This document shows, one piece after another, positions 34,276 through 42,228 of a stretch of 64,000 nt of DNA. The stretch lies in assembly GCA_963720075.1 (NCBI GenBank), contig CAVREG010000013.1, positions 62,001-126,000 on the forward strand, in the 5' to 3' direction. The notes beneath the pieces are model-generated. The model was not told the DNA's origin. It did no database searches and saw nothing but the letters and a program-made list of their open reading frames with translations. Source of the DNA: PALSA-188 sp963720075 (GTDB lineage: Bacteria; Acidobacteriota; Terriglobia; Terriglobales; Acidobacteriaceae). The stretch's first letter is position 1, and every line of letters begins with the position of its first letter. The position numbers were made by a program, and so were the translations under genes.

Positions 34276-35406
34276 CTAGTGCTGCACCGGCGTATCCTGA
34301 TTCGTATCCAGCTTTGGGCGGTTTGCGTGGGGACCTTCGGAGGTCTTAATCACCGTAACCGGAGCCTGCAAAGTGAAGTTCAGCACCGTCTCTGATGGCA
34401 GCTTGATTTGCTTGCTTTTGCTGGCCGCCTGCACCCCGCCGCCTAATCCTGCGCCAGCGGCGGCTCCAATGCCTGCGCCTTTGCCGCCGCCGGCCAAGCC
34501 GCCGATGATTGCGCCTAATACAGCGCCGCCACCCACCTTTTCTGCGGTGTTCTTGCTTCGAGACGAAGCCTTCTTCTCGTACTGGTCAGTCTGTATATCG
34601 TACCGCTTGTCATGAACTTTAATACGGTCCAGTTGCAGGTCGAGAAGCGACTGGCCCGCGAACTTACCCGCGCTATGCACGGTTACGACATGGCCTTCGA
34701 CTTCATAGCCCGCGGGCACTGCGACCTCGCCCTCCACGGTCAGAGGAGCGCTTAGCGTGGCGTGAAAAGTGTCGCCGTCCTGCGCAGTTTCAGAATCAAT
34801 GGGATCAATTAACCGTACAGAAAGAGAAGTCCCGGACGGGATCGTGACCTTTTGTGGCGGGGGCGGAGGCGGTGGTGGAGGTGGCGTCGGAGGCGCTGCC
34901 GTCTCTGTGTTGTTCATTGCAGGAGGCGCGTTCGAGGCCATCGGCATATTGTTGCTATTGCCATTGTTGTTGTCGTTATTCTGGTCGGAAGCCGACTCCT
35001 GCCTCTCAGAAGAGTGCCTGTGGTGTCGCCGGGAAGAGACCTCAGGTCTTGCTTCTGGTTTCGGGCTTTCTGCTAAAGGCGGTATGGGCGCCGGAGCTTG
35101 CTGTTCCGCCGCCGCGGGCGCAACTTCCAGATTGTTTACGACCTGCTTGACTCCAGGCTCAGAGGAGGCATATTTAGCCGCGGCGTCACGTTCAGCATCG
35201 TTGTCCACCGTACCTGAAAGCGTGACCGTTCCGTTGGCGACCTGCACCACGAGCTGTTTTCCCTGGAGTCCGGAATCAGCGGTCAATTTATTTTGTATAT
35301 CGGTTGCGATCTGTGAATCGTTGGGAGCTTTCGAACACGCAACCGCCGCGATCAAGATGGCTACGAGCGTAATTGTGTTCAGGCGGCGAGAAACTCTCGT
35401 CTTCAT
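34276..35406 (-). CDS. BON-domain lipoprotein-like protein with Pro-rich linker and glycine zipper
   Basis: A 376-residue envelope protein. Signal ends near 'AAVACSK', a weak lipobox. A BON domain (about 30-100, 'QIATDIQNKLTADSGLQG' ... 'VTLSGTVDNDAERDAAAKYA') is followed by His/Asn-rich disorder (about 125-165), a run of eight or more prolines (about 173-186), a beta domain ('IPSGTSLSVRLIDPIDSETAQDGDTFHATL') and a Gly-rich glycine zipper (about 290-330, 'GGAVLGAIIGGLAGGGKGAG'). BON domains bind envelope surfaces. The zipper may insert in the membrane. No neighbours give a clear partner. Confidence 0.8.
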   Translation of the reverse strand: MKTRVSRRLNTITLVAILIAAVACSKAPNDSQIATDIQNKLTADSGLQGKQLVVQVANGTVTLSGTVDNDAERDAAAKYASSEPGVKQVVNNLEVAPAAAEQQAPAPIPPLAESPKPEARPEVSSRRHHRHSSERQESASDQNNDNNNGNSNNMPMASNAPPAMNNTETAAPPTPPPPPPPPPPQKVTIPSGTSLSVRLIDPIDSETAQDGDTFHATLSAPLTVEGEVAVPAGYEVEGHVVTVHSAGKFAGQSLLDLQLDRIKVHDKRYDIQTDQYEKKASSRSKNTAEKVGGGAVLGAIIGGLAGGGKGAGIGAAAGAGLGGGVQAASKSKQIKLPSETVLNFTLQAPVTVIKTSEGPHANRPKLDTNQDTPVQH

Positions 35407-35551
35407 AACAAGCGCTCCTGTAGGTTATGTTTGTTGATTAGATGCAGAATGACTGCGTGTACGCATTGAAAAGTCGCTGTTCGCACTATAGCAAGCGCTC
35501 GCCGGACTTTTCAATCCTGGGGTGTTCCCGGATGCAACTCTGCCGGTTCAC

Positions 35552-36079
35552 TCAGTTGTGGCGGATGAATTTATAATCCAGAATCGTTACCGCGAGTTCA
35601 ACCACGTCGGGGCAGTCCGGTGCCGGCCGGGTGCGAATTATCCGTCCGTGGCACAGCACATTGCTGTTTTTCTGTCCGGAAATTTCTTCCGGCATTTCGA
35701 AGATCATTTCCACCAAAGTATTTGCCGGTAACTGGGACGAACCGTGGAAGAATAGTCCGGATTGGCTGAGATTTTCAATGGTCCCGTCTGCCCAGTTTCC
35801 GACATTTCGCACGCGGTACCGCAGCGGGGCCACGAATTTGAGGCGGCGCGCCCGCGGCATCCACGTTGACTTGTAGCTTCGCTTTTCTTCTGGGATTGAC
35901 CCTTCGCTAGCCTGCTGTTCGAGGCGTTCCGTGCGGCGCATCGTTTCCCAGTCATATCTGTATTCGGCGGCGCAAAGCATGCAAACCTGGTAATAATGGC
36001 CATCCGGCGCCCGACGGGGCCAGGAAAACTCATGCGAGCAGCTGCGAAGTAGGATCGCGTCCAGTAGTTTCTGAGGCAT
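35552..36079 (-). CDS. PilZ-domain protein with N-terminal Cys/His cluster
   Basis: A 175-residue c-di-GMP effector candidate. The PilZ signature is split as usual: Arg pair in 'PLRYRVRNVG' (Arg87 and Arg91) and 'ENLSQSGLFF' (Asn103-x-Ser105-xx-Gly108). The N-terminus has Cys14-x-His16 and Cys33-x-x-Cys36 ('RSCSHEF', 'QVCMLCAAEYRYDW'), a possible small zinc site. It lacks other domains, so output must be via protein contact. Cyclic di-GMP enzymes lie at 22.7 and 42.2 kb. The upstream 180 bases separate it from the divergent mobA. Confidence 0.85.
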   Translation of the reverse strand: MPQKLLDAILLRSCSHEFSWPRRAPDGHYYQVCMLCAAEYRYDWETMRRTERLEQQASEGSIPEEKRSYKSTWMPRARRLKFVAPLRYRVRNVGNWADGTIENLSQSGLFFHGSSQLPANTLVEMIFEMPEEISGQKNSNVLCHGRIIRTRPAPDCPDVVELAVTILDYKFIRHN

Positions 36080-36284
36080 GGTCTTGTTTCCGGACGGGGA
36101 AAAGCCGGACCACCATCATCTAACGGAGGAACGAAGTTGGATAGGTTACTTTTGTGTATTTGGAAGAACGAAAACGCCTAAACGGTTTGGACTGAACAAC
36201 TGCAAGAAAAACAACAGATCCAGGGATTCGTCGAACCGCAGAGCGCAATTCTGAGATTCTGTGCGCCCCGTGTATCATCAGCGC

Positions 36285-36917
36285 GTGAACGATCTAACCG
36301 CTTTCGTGCTGGCGGGTGGCAAAAGCACACGCATGGGCCGCGACAAGGCGCTTCTGAATCTCGGCGAGGAAACGTTGTTGGAACGAGCGCAGGAGCTCGC
36401 AAAGTCCGTGACCGAGGACTTTCGCATCGTCGGCGATCCGGCAAGATTCGCTACTTACGGACCTGTCGTGGAGGACATTTATCCTGATCGAGGTCCTTTA
36501 GGCGGCATCCACGCGGCGCTGGTGGAGACACAAACCAATTTCAATCTCATTCTCGCCGTTGACACTCCTTTTATTGAAAAGCGATTTCTCGATTTTCTTA
36601 TTTCGGAAGCGCGCAGCCGAGACGCCGTTGTCACACTGCCGCGGACTCAAGGGCATTTTCATCCCTTGTGTGCGGTTTACCGTACGGAGTTCGCTGCGGT
36701 GAGCGAGAAAGCGCTAATTCTTGGGCAGAATAAAATTGATACCCTATTCGCCAGCGTTCCAACCAGAGTGATTGAAGAGGAAGAAATGGCGTGCATGGGG
36801 TTTGCCTCAGACATGTTTCGAAATGTGAATACCCCCGAAGACTGGGCGGATGCGCAAGCCTGGCTCAAACGGCGTGATAAGGCAACCGAGTTATATTTGG
36901 AGAACGAACGACCCTAA
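36285..36917 (+). CDS. mobA: Molybdenum cofactor guanylyltransferase-like
   Basis: About 210 residues with the MobA nucleotidyltransferase fold: 'AFVLAGGKSTRMGRDKALLNL' (GGKSTRMG P-loop-like), 'GPLGGIHAAL', 'LAVDTPFIEKRFLDFL' (DxP-type metal site, here Asp-Thr-Pro), 'HPLCAVYR' and 'FRNVNTPEDW'. The enzyme adds GMP to the molybdenum cofactor. Start is uncertain: GTG 36285 fits family length, but GTG 36261 is possible. The stop overlaps the following ATG (TAATG). No other mo-cofactor genes are adjacent. Confidence 0.88.
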   Translation: MNDLTAFVLAGGKSTRMGRDKALLNLGEETLLERAQELAKSVTEDFRIVGDPARFATYGPVVEDIYPDRGPLGGIHAALVETQTNFNLILAVDTPFIEKRFLDFLISEARSRDAVVTLPRTQGHFHPLCAVYRTEFAAVSEKALILGQNKIDTLFASVPTRVIEEEEMACMGFASDMFRNVNTPEDWADAQAWLKRRDKATELYLENERP

Positions 36918-37684
36918 TGAGCACAGCGGAACAACCCGGCCCATATATCGCTTTCAAAGACGTATCGAAGTCTTTTGGCGACAACCATGTCCTCGAGGAT
37001 GTGAGCTTTGATGTCCTAACCGGTGAAACGGTGTGCATTCTTGGCCGCAGCGGAGTGGGTAAGTCAGTGACGCTGCAAAATATTATGGGATTCATGAAGC
37101 CGGATTCCGGCCGGATCATCGTGGATCAACAAGACATCACCGACTTCACCGAAGCTGAAATGGAGCAGATACGTAAAAAAGTGACGATGGTATTTCAGAA
37201 TGGCGCGCTATTTGATTCGCTTACCATCCGGGAGAACATCGCCTTTCCGCTTCGAGAACGAAAAGGAATCACCGAAGATCAGATTTTTCAAATCGTGGAT
37301 GGCTTGCTGGAGATGGTGGGCGTCGCCGAGATGGGAGACCTGCTTCCGTCGGATCTGTCAACCGGGATGAAACGGTCGGTCGCAATCGCGCGTGCCCTCG
37401 CAGCGCAGCCGGAGTGTGTTCTGTACGACGAGCCCACAACCATGGTTGACCCGCTTATGGCGCAGTTATTGGGCGATCTCATCAAACGGTTAAAAACTCA
37501 ATTGCGCCTAACCAGCGTGGTCGTAACGCACGACATGCGTCTGGCAAAAAAGTTAGCAAATCGAATCGTCTTTCTGCATGAAGGCAAAGTGCTGTTTTTT
37601 GGAACCTATCCGGAGATGGAAAAAAGCGACGAGCCAATTGTGCAAGAGTTCTTGAAACTGGACGAGCTGAATCTCGACGCATAA
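36917..37684 (+). CDS. ABC transporter ATPase, MlaF/Ttg2A-like
   Basis: A 255-residue ABC ATPase. Walker A 'GRSGVGKSVTLQ', Q-loop 'VFQNGALFDSLTIRENIAFPL', signature 'LSTGMKRSVAIARAL' (LSTGM where most have LSGGQ), Walker B 'CVLYDEPTT' and switch 'VVTHD'. The 'GALFDSLTVxENVAFPLRE' and LS.GM signature match MlaF, the ATPase for lipid asymmetry transport. No mlaE or mlaD gene is beside it; they must be elsewhere. The ATG overlaps the mobA stop. A strong hairpin follows at 37714. Confidence 0.85.
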   Translation: MSTAEQPGPYIAFKDVSKSFGDNHVLEDVSFDVLTGETVCILGRSGVGKSVTLQNIMGFMKPDSGRIIVDQQDITDFTEAEMEQIRKKVTMVFQNGALFDSLTIRENIAFPLRERKGITEDQIFQIVDGLLEMVGVAEMGDLLPSDLSTGMKRSVAIARALAAQPECVLYDEPTTMVDPLMAQLLGDLIKRLKTQLRLTSVVVTHDMRLAKKLANRIVFLHEGKVLFFGTYPEMEKSDEPIVQEFLKLDELNLDA

Positions 37685-37713
37685 TTGGGGGGAACCTTTC
37701 AGACTTTCGCAAG

Positions 37714-37754
37714 CAAAGGGTAGGGCCCGGCTGGAAGTCGGGCCCTGCCCTTTG
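37714..37754. terminator. Bidirectional terminator-like hairpin, repeat family 2
   Basis: A 16-bp stem (37714-37729 with 37739-37754, one G-T pair) around a 9-base loop, between the convergent MlaF-like and riboflavin synthase genes. Its core GGGTAGGGCCCG resembles the REPIN-like arms at 25837-25913, so a repeat may have been recruited as terminator. Flanks are AA and GA-rich, without a long U-tract. Confidence 0.65.
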
Positions 37755-37799
37755 ACAGCATCGAGTTTTGTTCGCGGCCAGTTAGGCAAGTCCAGTAGC

Positions 37800-38444
37800 T
37801 CAAAATCCTTCCCGCACAAGCTTCTCCAGCGTGATTGTGCTGCTCGATAGTCGTGGCCGCATCATCTTCTCAATGTACTTCGCAATTATGTCTGTTTCGA
37901 GATTTACCGGATCACCCGGTTGCAAAGATCTCAGGTTCGTCATTTTCACTGTGTGTGGAATGATCGCCAGTGAAATACTTTTTCCTTGTACTTTTGCCAC
38001 GGTCAGGCTGACTCCTTCTATGCAAATGGAGCCCTTCAAGACTACATAAGGCATTAGATCTTGGGGGATCTCGATGGTCAGCCAGTAATCATCCGCGTCG
38101 GGATTCTTAGCGAGGGTAAGAAATGTTCCAACGCCATCCACATGGCCCTGCACTATGTGTCCACCGAGACGGCCATCCGAGCGTAGGGGAAGCTCCAGGT
38201 TCACCAGGGACTTTGCTTTAATCCGGGAAAACGAAGTTCGAGCCCATGTCTCCTGAGCTAGATCAGCGCTAAAACTTGTTGGCGTGATTTCGACGGCAGT
38301 AAGGCAGACTCCGCTAACGGCGATGCTATCGCCCTTCTTCAGTTCTTTGGCCACTCGTGAAGAAGCGACCGTAATACGGCGATTCTTTTTCTGTTGTGTA
38401 ATGCCAGCAACGCTTCCTACCTCTTCAATGATTCCGGTAAACAA
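37800..38444 (-). CDS. ribE: Riboflavin synthase alpha chain
   Basis: A 214-residue trimer-type riboflavin synthase that disproportionates two lumazines to riboflavin. It starts 'MFTGIIEEVGSV' and has two lumazine-binding repeats: 'GDSIAVSGVCLTAVEI' and 'KGSICIEGVSLTVAKV', with 'GHIVQGHVDGVGTFL' between. It lies 52 nt downstream of ribD on the same strand; both should be co-transcribed. No FMN riboswitch was seen before ribD. Confidence 0.95.
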   Translation of the reverse strand: MFTGIIEEVGSVAGITQQKKNRRITVASSRVAKELKKGDSIAVSGVCLTAVEITPTSFSADLAQETWARTSFSRIKAKSLVNLELPLRSDGRLGGHIVQGHVDGVGTFLTLAKNPDADDYWLTIEIPQDLMPYVVLKGSICIEGVSLTVAKVQGKSISLAIIPHTVKMTNLRSLQPGDPVNLETDIIAKYIEKMMRPRLSSSTITLEKLVREGF

Positions 38445-38496
38445 TTCTTCCTCCGAAAAATTCCGGCCCTCAGACGGGTAACCTAATTTGTTCTAA

Positions 38497-39654
38497 TCAA
38501 TCCGCGTAGGGATCTCTCAAATATCCCTCGACCGCGAAGTCTTCTCCAAAACGATGCAAGGACAATGACTTCACGCACGGAGCGTCCCGCAGATTTCTAA
38601 ATCCCGGTCCATAGGCGAATGGAATGGACTCCTCACCAGCGAGTATCTTTGGCGCATAGTACAGAAAGACCTTATCCACGACGCCCGACGCGAGGGCCGC
38701 CCAATTCACATGCGCACCGCCCTCAATTAGAACACCTGTAAGTTCCATCTCTCCTAAGGCACTTACAATGCGAGCCATGTCAGGCCTGCCATCGGTCGCG
38801 CCCACTGCTATTTGCTCGACCCGAACCCCGAGCTTTTGTAGCTTCTTCTTTTTCTTTTCTTCTGCGAGTGAGCAGAGAACGATAACGTCATCTTTGGCGG
38901 TTTGAACCACTCGCGATTCCAGCGGCAAGCGGAGCCGCGAATCAAGGATGACCCGCAATAGCGGGCGGCGTCGGGCTTCTCCGGTTCGATCAGTAAGTAG
39001 GGGATCGTCCGCCAGAATCGTGCCGACTCCGACCAAAATGGCGTCGTTCTGGTGGCGCAGTTGCTGACTGTGAGCGCGTGCCGCTTCGCCGGTGATCCAG
39101 TCGTCGGATGTGCGGACGGCTGAATTGATTTTGAGCGGTGATCGCGGAGGAGGCGCGATCTTGGCGTCCAGAGTCATGGCTGCTTTCAGCGTAACCAGCG
39201 GGGTGCGATGGCGAATATATTTAGCGAAAGGTTCGTTTAGAAGACGCGCTTCAGCTTCGAGAATGTCGGTTTCAACTTTGATCCCTGCAGCACGAAGAAA
39301 CTCAAAGCCCTTTCCTCTTACCAATGGATTCGGGTCCTGCATGGAAGCTACAACGCGACTGATTCCAGCAGCGACGATGGCTTCTGCGCACGGACCGGTT
39401 CTGCCCTGATGCGAGCAAGGTTCCAGGTTGATATACAAAGAGCCGCCTCGCGCTCTTTCGCCCGCCTGTTCGAGCGCAATGATTTCAGCGTGACGCACTC
39501 CATCATATGTGTGGAAACCCTCTCCGACGATCTTGCCGTCGCTGCTGACAATGACTGCGCCGACGCACGGGTTCGGGGAAGTCAGTCCAATCCCTTTGCG
39601 CGCTAATTCCAGAGCACCGCGGAGAAAGCGCTCGTCATCGTAAGATTTAGTCAT
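38497..39654 (-). CDS. ribD: Bifunctional deaminase/reductase of riboflavin synthesis
   Basis: A 385-residue two-domain enzyme. The N-terminal deaminase has zinc ligands in 'RHAEIIALEQ' (His-Ala-Glu) and 'NLEPCSHQGRTGPCAEAI'. The C-terminal reductase starts near 'PLVTLKAAMTLDAKIA' and has 'DAILVGVGTILADDPLLT' and 'GVLIEGGAHVNWAAL'. It performs two steps from the GTP-derived pyrimidine. I moved the start to ATG 39654 (family start 'YDDERFLRGALELARKGIG'). The reductase linker has a Glu/Lys run (SLAEEKKKKKLQKL). ribE follows. Confidence 0.94.
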   Translation of the reverse strand: MTKSYDDERFLRGALELARKGIGLTSPNPCVGAVIVSSDGKIVGEGFHTYDGVRHAEIIALEQAGERARGGSLYINLEPCSHQGRTGPCAEAIVAAGISRVVASMQDPNPLVRGKGFEFLRAAGIKVETDILEAEARLLNEPFAKYIRHRTPLVTLKAAMTLDAKIAPPPRSPLKINSAVRTSDDWITGEAARAHSQQLRHQNDAILVGVGTILADDPLLTDRTGEARRRPLLRVILDSRLRLPLESRVVQTAKDDVIVLCSLAEEKKKKKLQKLGVRVEQIAVGATDGRPDMARIVSALGEMELTGVLIEGGAHVNWAALASGVVDKVFLYYAPKILAGEESIPFAYGPGFRNLRDAPCVKSLSLHRFGEDFAVEGYLRDPYAD

Positions 39655-39751
39655 GTCGCTTGGTCCCAACTCTGGGGCTGTGTCGAGTGAAGTTCCGGGA
39701 AGTCGGGGCGTGCAAATTACTTTTCTCTGCGCTTCGGCTGTAAAAAGTCTT

Positions 39752-40702
39752 TTACGTGAACAGCGAATCCACAAAATCCTTGGGATTGAACCGCAGCAGG
39801 TCCCCCGGTTTTTCTCCCACTCCCACGTACCGAACCGGAAGTCCAAGCTCGCGACAAATTGCCACGACAACTCCACCCTTGGCTGTGCCATCAAGCTTCG
39901 TCAGTACAATTCCGGTCACACCTGCCGACTCAGTAAATAGCCGAGCCTGCTGCAAACCATTTTGCCCAGTGGTCGCGTCCATCACGAGCAGGGTTTCGTG
40001 CGGCGCTCCAGGGATAATGCGCTGGGCTGTGCGGCGCATTTTTTCCAACTCCGCCATTAAGTTAGCTTTTGTGTGCAGGCGGCCTGCGGTGTCCACGATC
40101 ACATAATCAGTGTGTCGCGCAGACGCGGCTTGCAGCGCGTCAAACAGCACTGCCGCCGGATCGCCACCAGCTTTTGTTCGTATCACTTCGGTGCCGGTTC
40201 GCTCACCCCAGACTTCAAGTTGCTCTATGGCCGCCGCCCGAAAAGTATCTGCCGCGCATAACAGAACCGTTTTTCCATCCGCGCGAAGCACTTGCGCCAG
40301 CTTTCCGATGGTTGTGGTCTTGCCCGTTCCATTGACTCCGACGACTAGGATTACTTCCGGCGTGCCATCAACCGCCGTGACCGGCGGAGTGTTGGCGGCG
40401 TTGATGATCGCGAGCAATTCCTCCTTCAAGAGACGTTTGAGTTCGTCAACATTCCCGATTTGCTTGCGGTCCGCTTTCTCGCGCAGTTTCGCCAGAACTT
40501 CCTGGGTAGTCCCAGTCCCGAGGTCTGCTCCAAGAAGAATCCCCTCCAAATCATTCAACGTACCGCGATCAATTTCCTTATTAAACGAAACTGCTTCCTC
40601 AATGCGCTCGCTTAAATTCTCGCGCGTGCGCGTGACCGCTTCCTTCATGCGGTCGAACAGGCCAGGTTTCGGCTCGGTGCTTCCAAAAAGAGTTTGAATC
40701 AT
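39752..40702 (-). CDS. ftsY: Signal recognition particle receptor FtsY
   Basis: A 316-residue SRP-GTPase that docks ribosome-SRP complexes at the membrane. NG domain motifs: G1 'VVGVNGTGKTTTIGKLA', 'AADTFRAAAIEQLEVW', G3 'VIVDTAGRLHTK', G4 'VLTKLDGTAKGG', and 'GVGEKPGDLLRFNPKDFVDSLF' at the end. The acidic A domain is nearly absent, as in many non-enterics. It is 97 nt upstream of ribD on the same strand. Confidence 0.96.
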   Translation of the reverse strand: MIQTLFGSTEPKPGLFDRMKEAVTRTRENLSERIEEAVSFNKEIDRGTLNDLEGILLGADLGTGTTQEVLAKLREKADRKQIGNVDELKRLLKEELLAIINAANTPPVTAVDGTPEVILVVGVNGTGKTTTIGKLAQVLRADGKTVLLCAADTFRAAAIEQLEVWGERTGTEVIRTKAGGDPAAVLFDALQAASARHTDYVIVDTAGRLHTKANLMAELEKMRRTAQRIIPGAPHETLLVMDATTGQNGLQQARLFTESAGVTGIVLTKLDGTAKGGVVVAICRELGLPVRYVGVGEKPGDLLRFNPKDFVDSLFT

Positions 40703-40842
40703 GGAATTGCGGGCAATGCTTAGATTGAAGCTGTAATTATAGCGGCCACGCTCATTATGGGTCAGAATCCGGCGCTTTCGCTTGGGAACGAGCGCGGCTC
40801 GGCAATTGGATGGTTTCAGATTGCGGCGATCTAGAAATCAAA

Positions 40843-40868
40843 GGCGGACAGGAGTGTCCGCCCTACAC
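40843..40868. repeat. Single arm of REPIN-like family 1
   Basis: One palindromic arm (GGCGGACA-GGAG-TGTCCGCC, then CTACAC) in the 170-nt gap between ftsY and the MFS gene. It matches the arms of the paired copies at 7155, 46437 and 54188, but no mate is found nearby. Confidence 0.75.
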
Positions 40869-40875
40869 AAGCCGC

Positions 40876-42153
40876 CTAGATCGCCGATGGAACTTCAGGA
40901 ATCAGGGTATCGAGTCGCGGTGTCCAAACGACCGGCTCAACTGGACCGACTACGAAGATCCATTGCAGTGCCCCCACCCCTGTCACCACCGCAGTAATCA
41001 AAAAGGGCCAGTAGAAATGACCGGTACGGCCAAGCAAGAATCCGGTTAGGGCCGGTGCGACCACGCCCGCCAGATTGGCCACGAAGTTCTCAACGCCCAT
41101 CCAGCGGCCCGCAGCCAGGGGGCCGGCAAGCGTTTGCGACACCGCAAATAAGTTTGAGCTTGTCATTCCCATGGACGCGCCAGCCAGGAGCAGAAGCGAC
41201 ACCAACGCGCCTGGAGGCGCGATGGTGCAGCCAGCCAGGAAAACTCCGGTGCAAGTTAGACCTGAAACCACGAAAGTGTTGCGAACGCGCGTGGGCGTCC
41301 CACCGGCAGAAATTAAGCGGTCTGACAGCCGCCCGCAGATCAGGCAGGACAAGGCTGACATCACAAAGGTCGCTCCGCCGATCCTCGCCATCGCTTCTAT
41401 AGAGAGGTGGCGCTCAGTTACCAGGTAGAAGGGCAACCAGGTAAGAAGAAAGTAGAGAGGGTAATTCATGCAGAAGTGACCGATCCATGTCCCCCACGAT
41501 GATCGGTGCGCGACGATTTCGGATAGGGAAGGGCCGTGTTTCATGTGAAGCGCCCCCAGGGTGGGAGTGCGAGGCATCCATTGAAGCCATGGAGGCAACC
41601 ACAAAAGGCCAGCGATGCCGAGGACAATGAAGAACGGTCTCCATCCGAAGTGCGCCACTAGAGTCGCGCCCAGGAAAATGCCGATCGCAGGTCCCAGAGA
41701 TTGACCCGCGCCGATTACGGAATTGGCAACCCCGCGCTGGCGCTCCACGAAATGACTGGCAAAGATCTTGGCATACGAAGGGTATGCCACCGACTCTCCG
41801 ATCCCCAGAACCACGCGTATGGCCAGTAACATGGCAAAGCTGTGCGAGAGGCCGGTAAAGGCCGTGGCCGCCGACCAGAGGAGAAACCCGAGGGCGAACA
41901 CCCATTTCACATCGAAGCGATCCACAAGCCATCCCACCGGAATTTGCATGCAGGCGTATGTCCAGAAGAAAGCCGAGAGTAGAATTCCCAGTTGTGCGGG
42001 CGACAGGCCCAGCTCGGCTTTCAGCAGCGGTGCCGCGACCGAAAGGTTGGCCCGGTCAATATAGTTAATGAAAACGGAAAGGCCAAGTAATGCGAGCACG
42101 CCAATTAACGCGGGCGGAGCTTTGTCTCTGCTCGACGTGGGAATGGCAGACAT
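40876..42153 (-). CDS. MFS transporter, anion:cation symporter type
   Basis: A 425-residue twelve-helix transporter. 'FINYIDRANLSVAAPLL' and 'GWLVDRFDVKWVFALG' are the signatures of the ACS family (hexuronate/phthalate/glucarate-like). 'VLGIGESVAYPSYAKI' and 'RGVANSVIGAGQSLGPAIG' also match. Substrate probably an organic or sugar-acid anion; specificity cannot be read. It stands alone with no catabolic neighbour. Confidence 0.9.
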   Translation of the reverse strand: MSAIPTSSRDKAPPALIGVLALLGLSVFINYIDRANLSVAAPLLKAELGLSPAQLGILLSAFFWTYACMQIPVGWLVDRFDVKWVFALGFLLWSAATAFTGLSHSFAMLLAIRVVLGIGESVAYPSYAKIFASHFVERQRGVANSVIGAGQSLGPAIGIFLGATLVAHFGWRPFFIVLGIAGLLWLPPWLQWMPRTPTLGALHMKHGPSLSEIVAHRSSWGTWIGHFCMNYPLYFLLTWLPFYLVTERHLSIEAMARIGGATFVMSALSCLICGRLSDRLISAGGTPTRVRNTFVVSGLTCTGVFLAGCTIAPPGALVSLLLLAGASMGMTSSNLFAVSQTLAGPLAAGRWMGVENFVANLAGVVAPALTGFLLGRTGHFYWPFLITAVVTGVGALQWIFVVGPVEPVVWTPRLDTLIPEVPSAI

Positions 42154-42228
42154 AGACTATGGCGGACATCATAAACCTTGCAGAACAAGAAAAGGTTTGG
42201 ACGGAACCGAGCAGACTAAAAGGCCGTT

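Noticed and set aside
34769..35437. 222-codon plus-strand ORF opposite the BON-domain gene
   Set aside because: Low-complexity Gly/Ser product arising from the proline-coding tract on the other strand.
39655..39894. 80-residue N-terminal extension of ribD
   Set aside because: It lies in the ribD-ftsY gap and overlaps the ftsY end; deaminase homology starts at the internal ATG.
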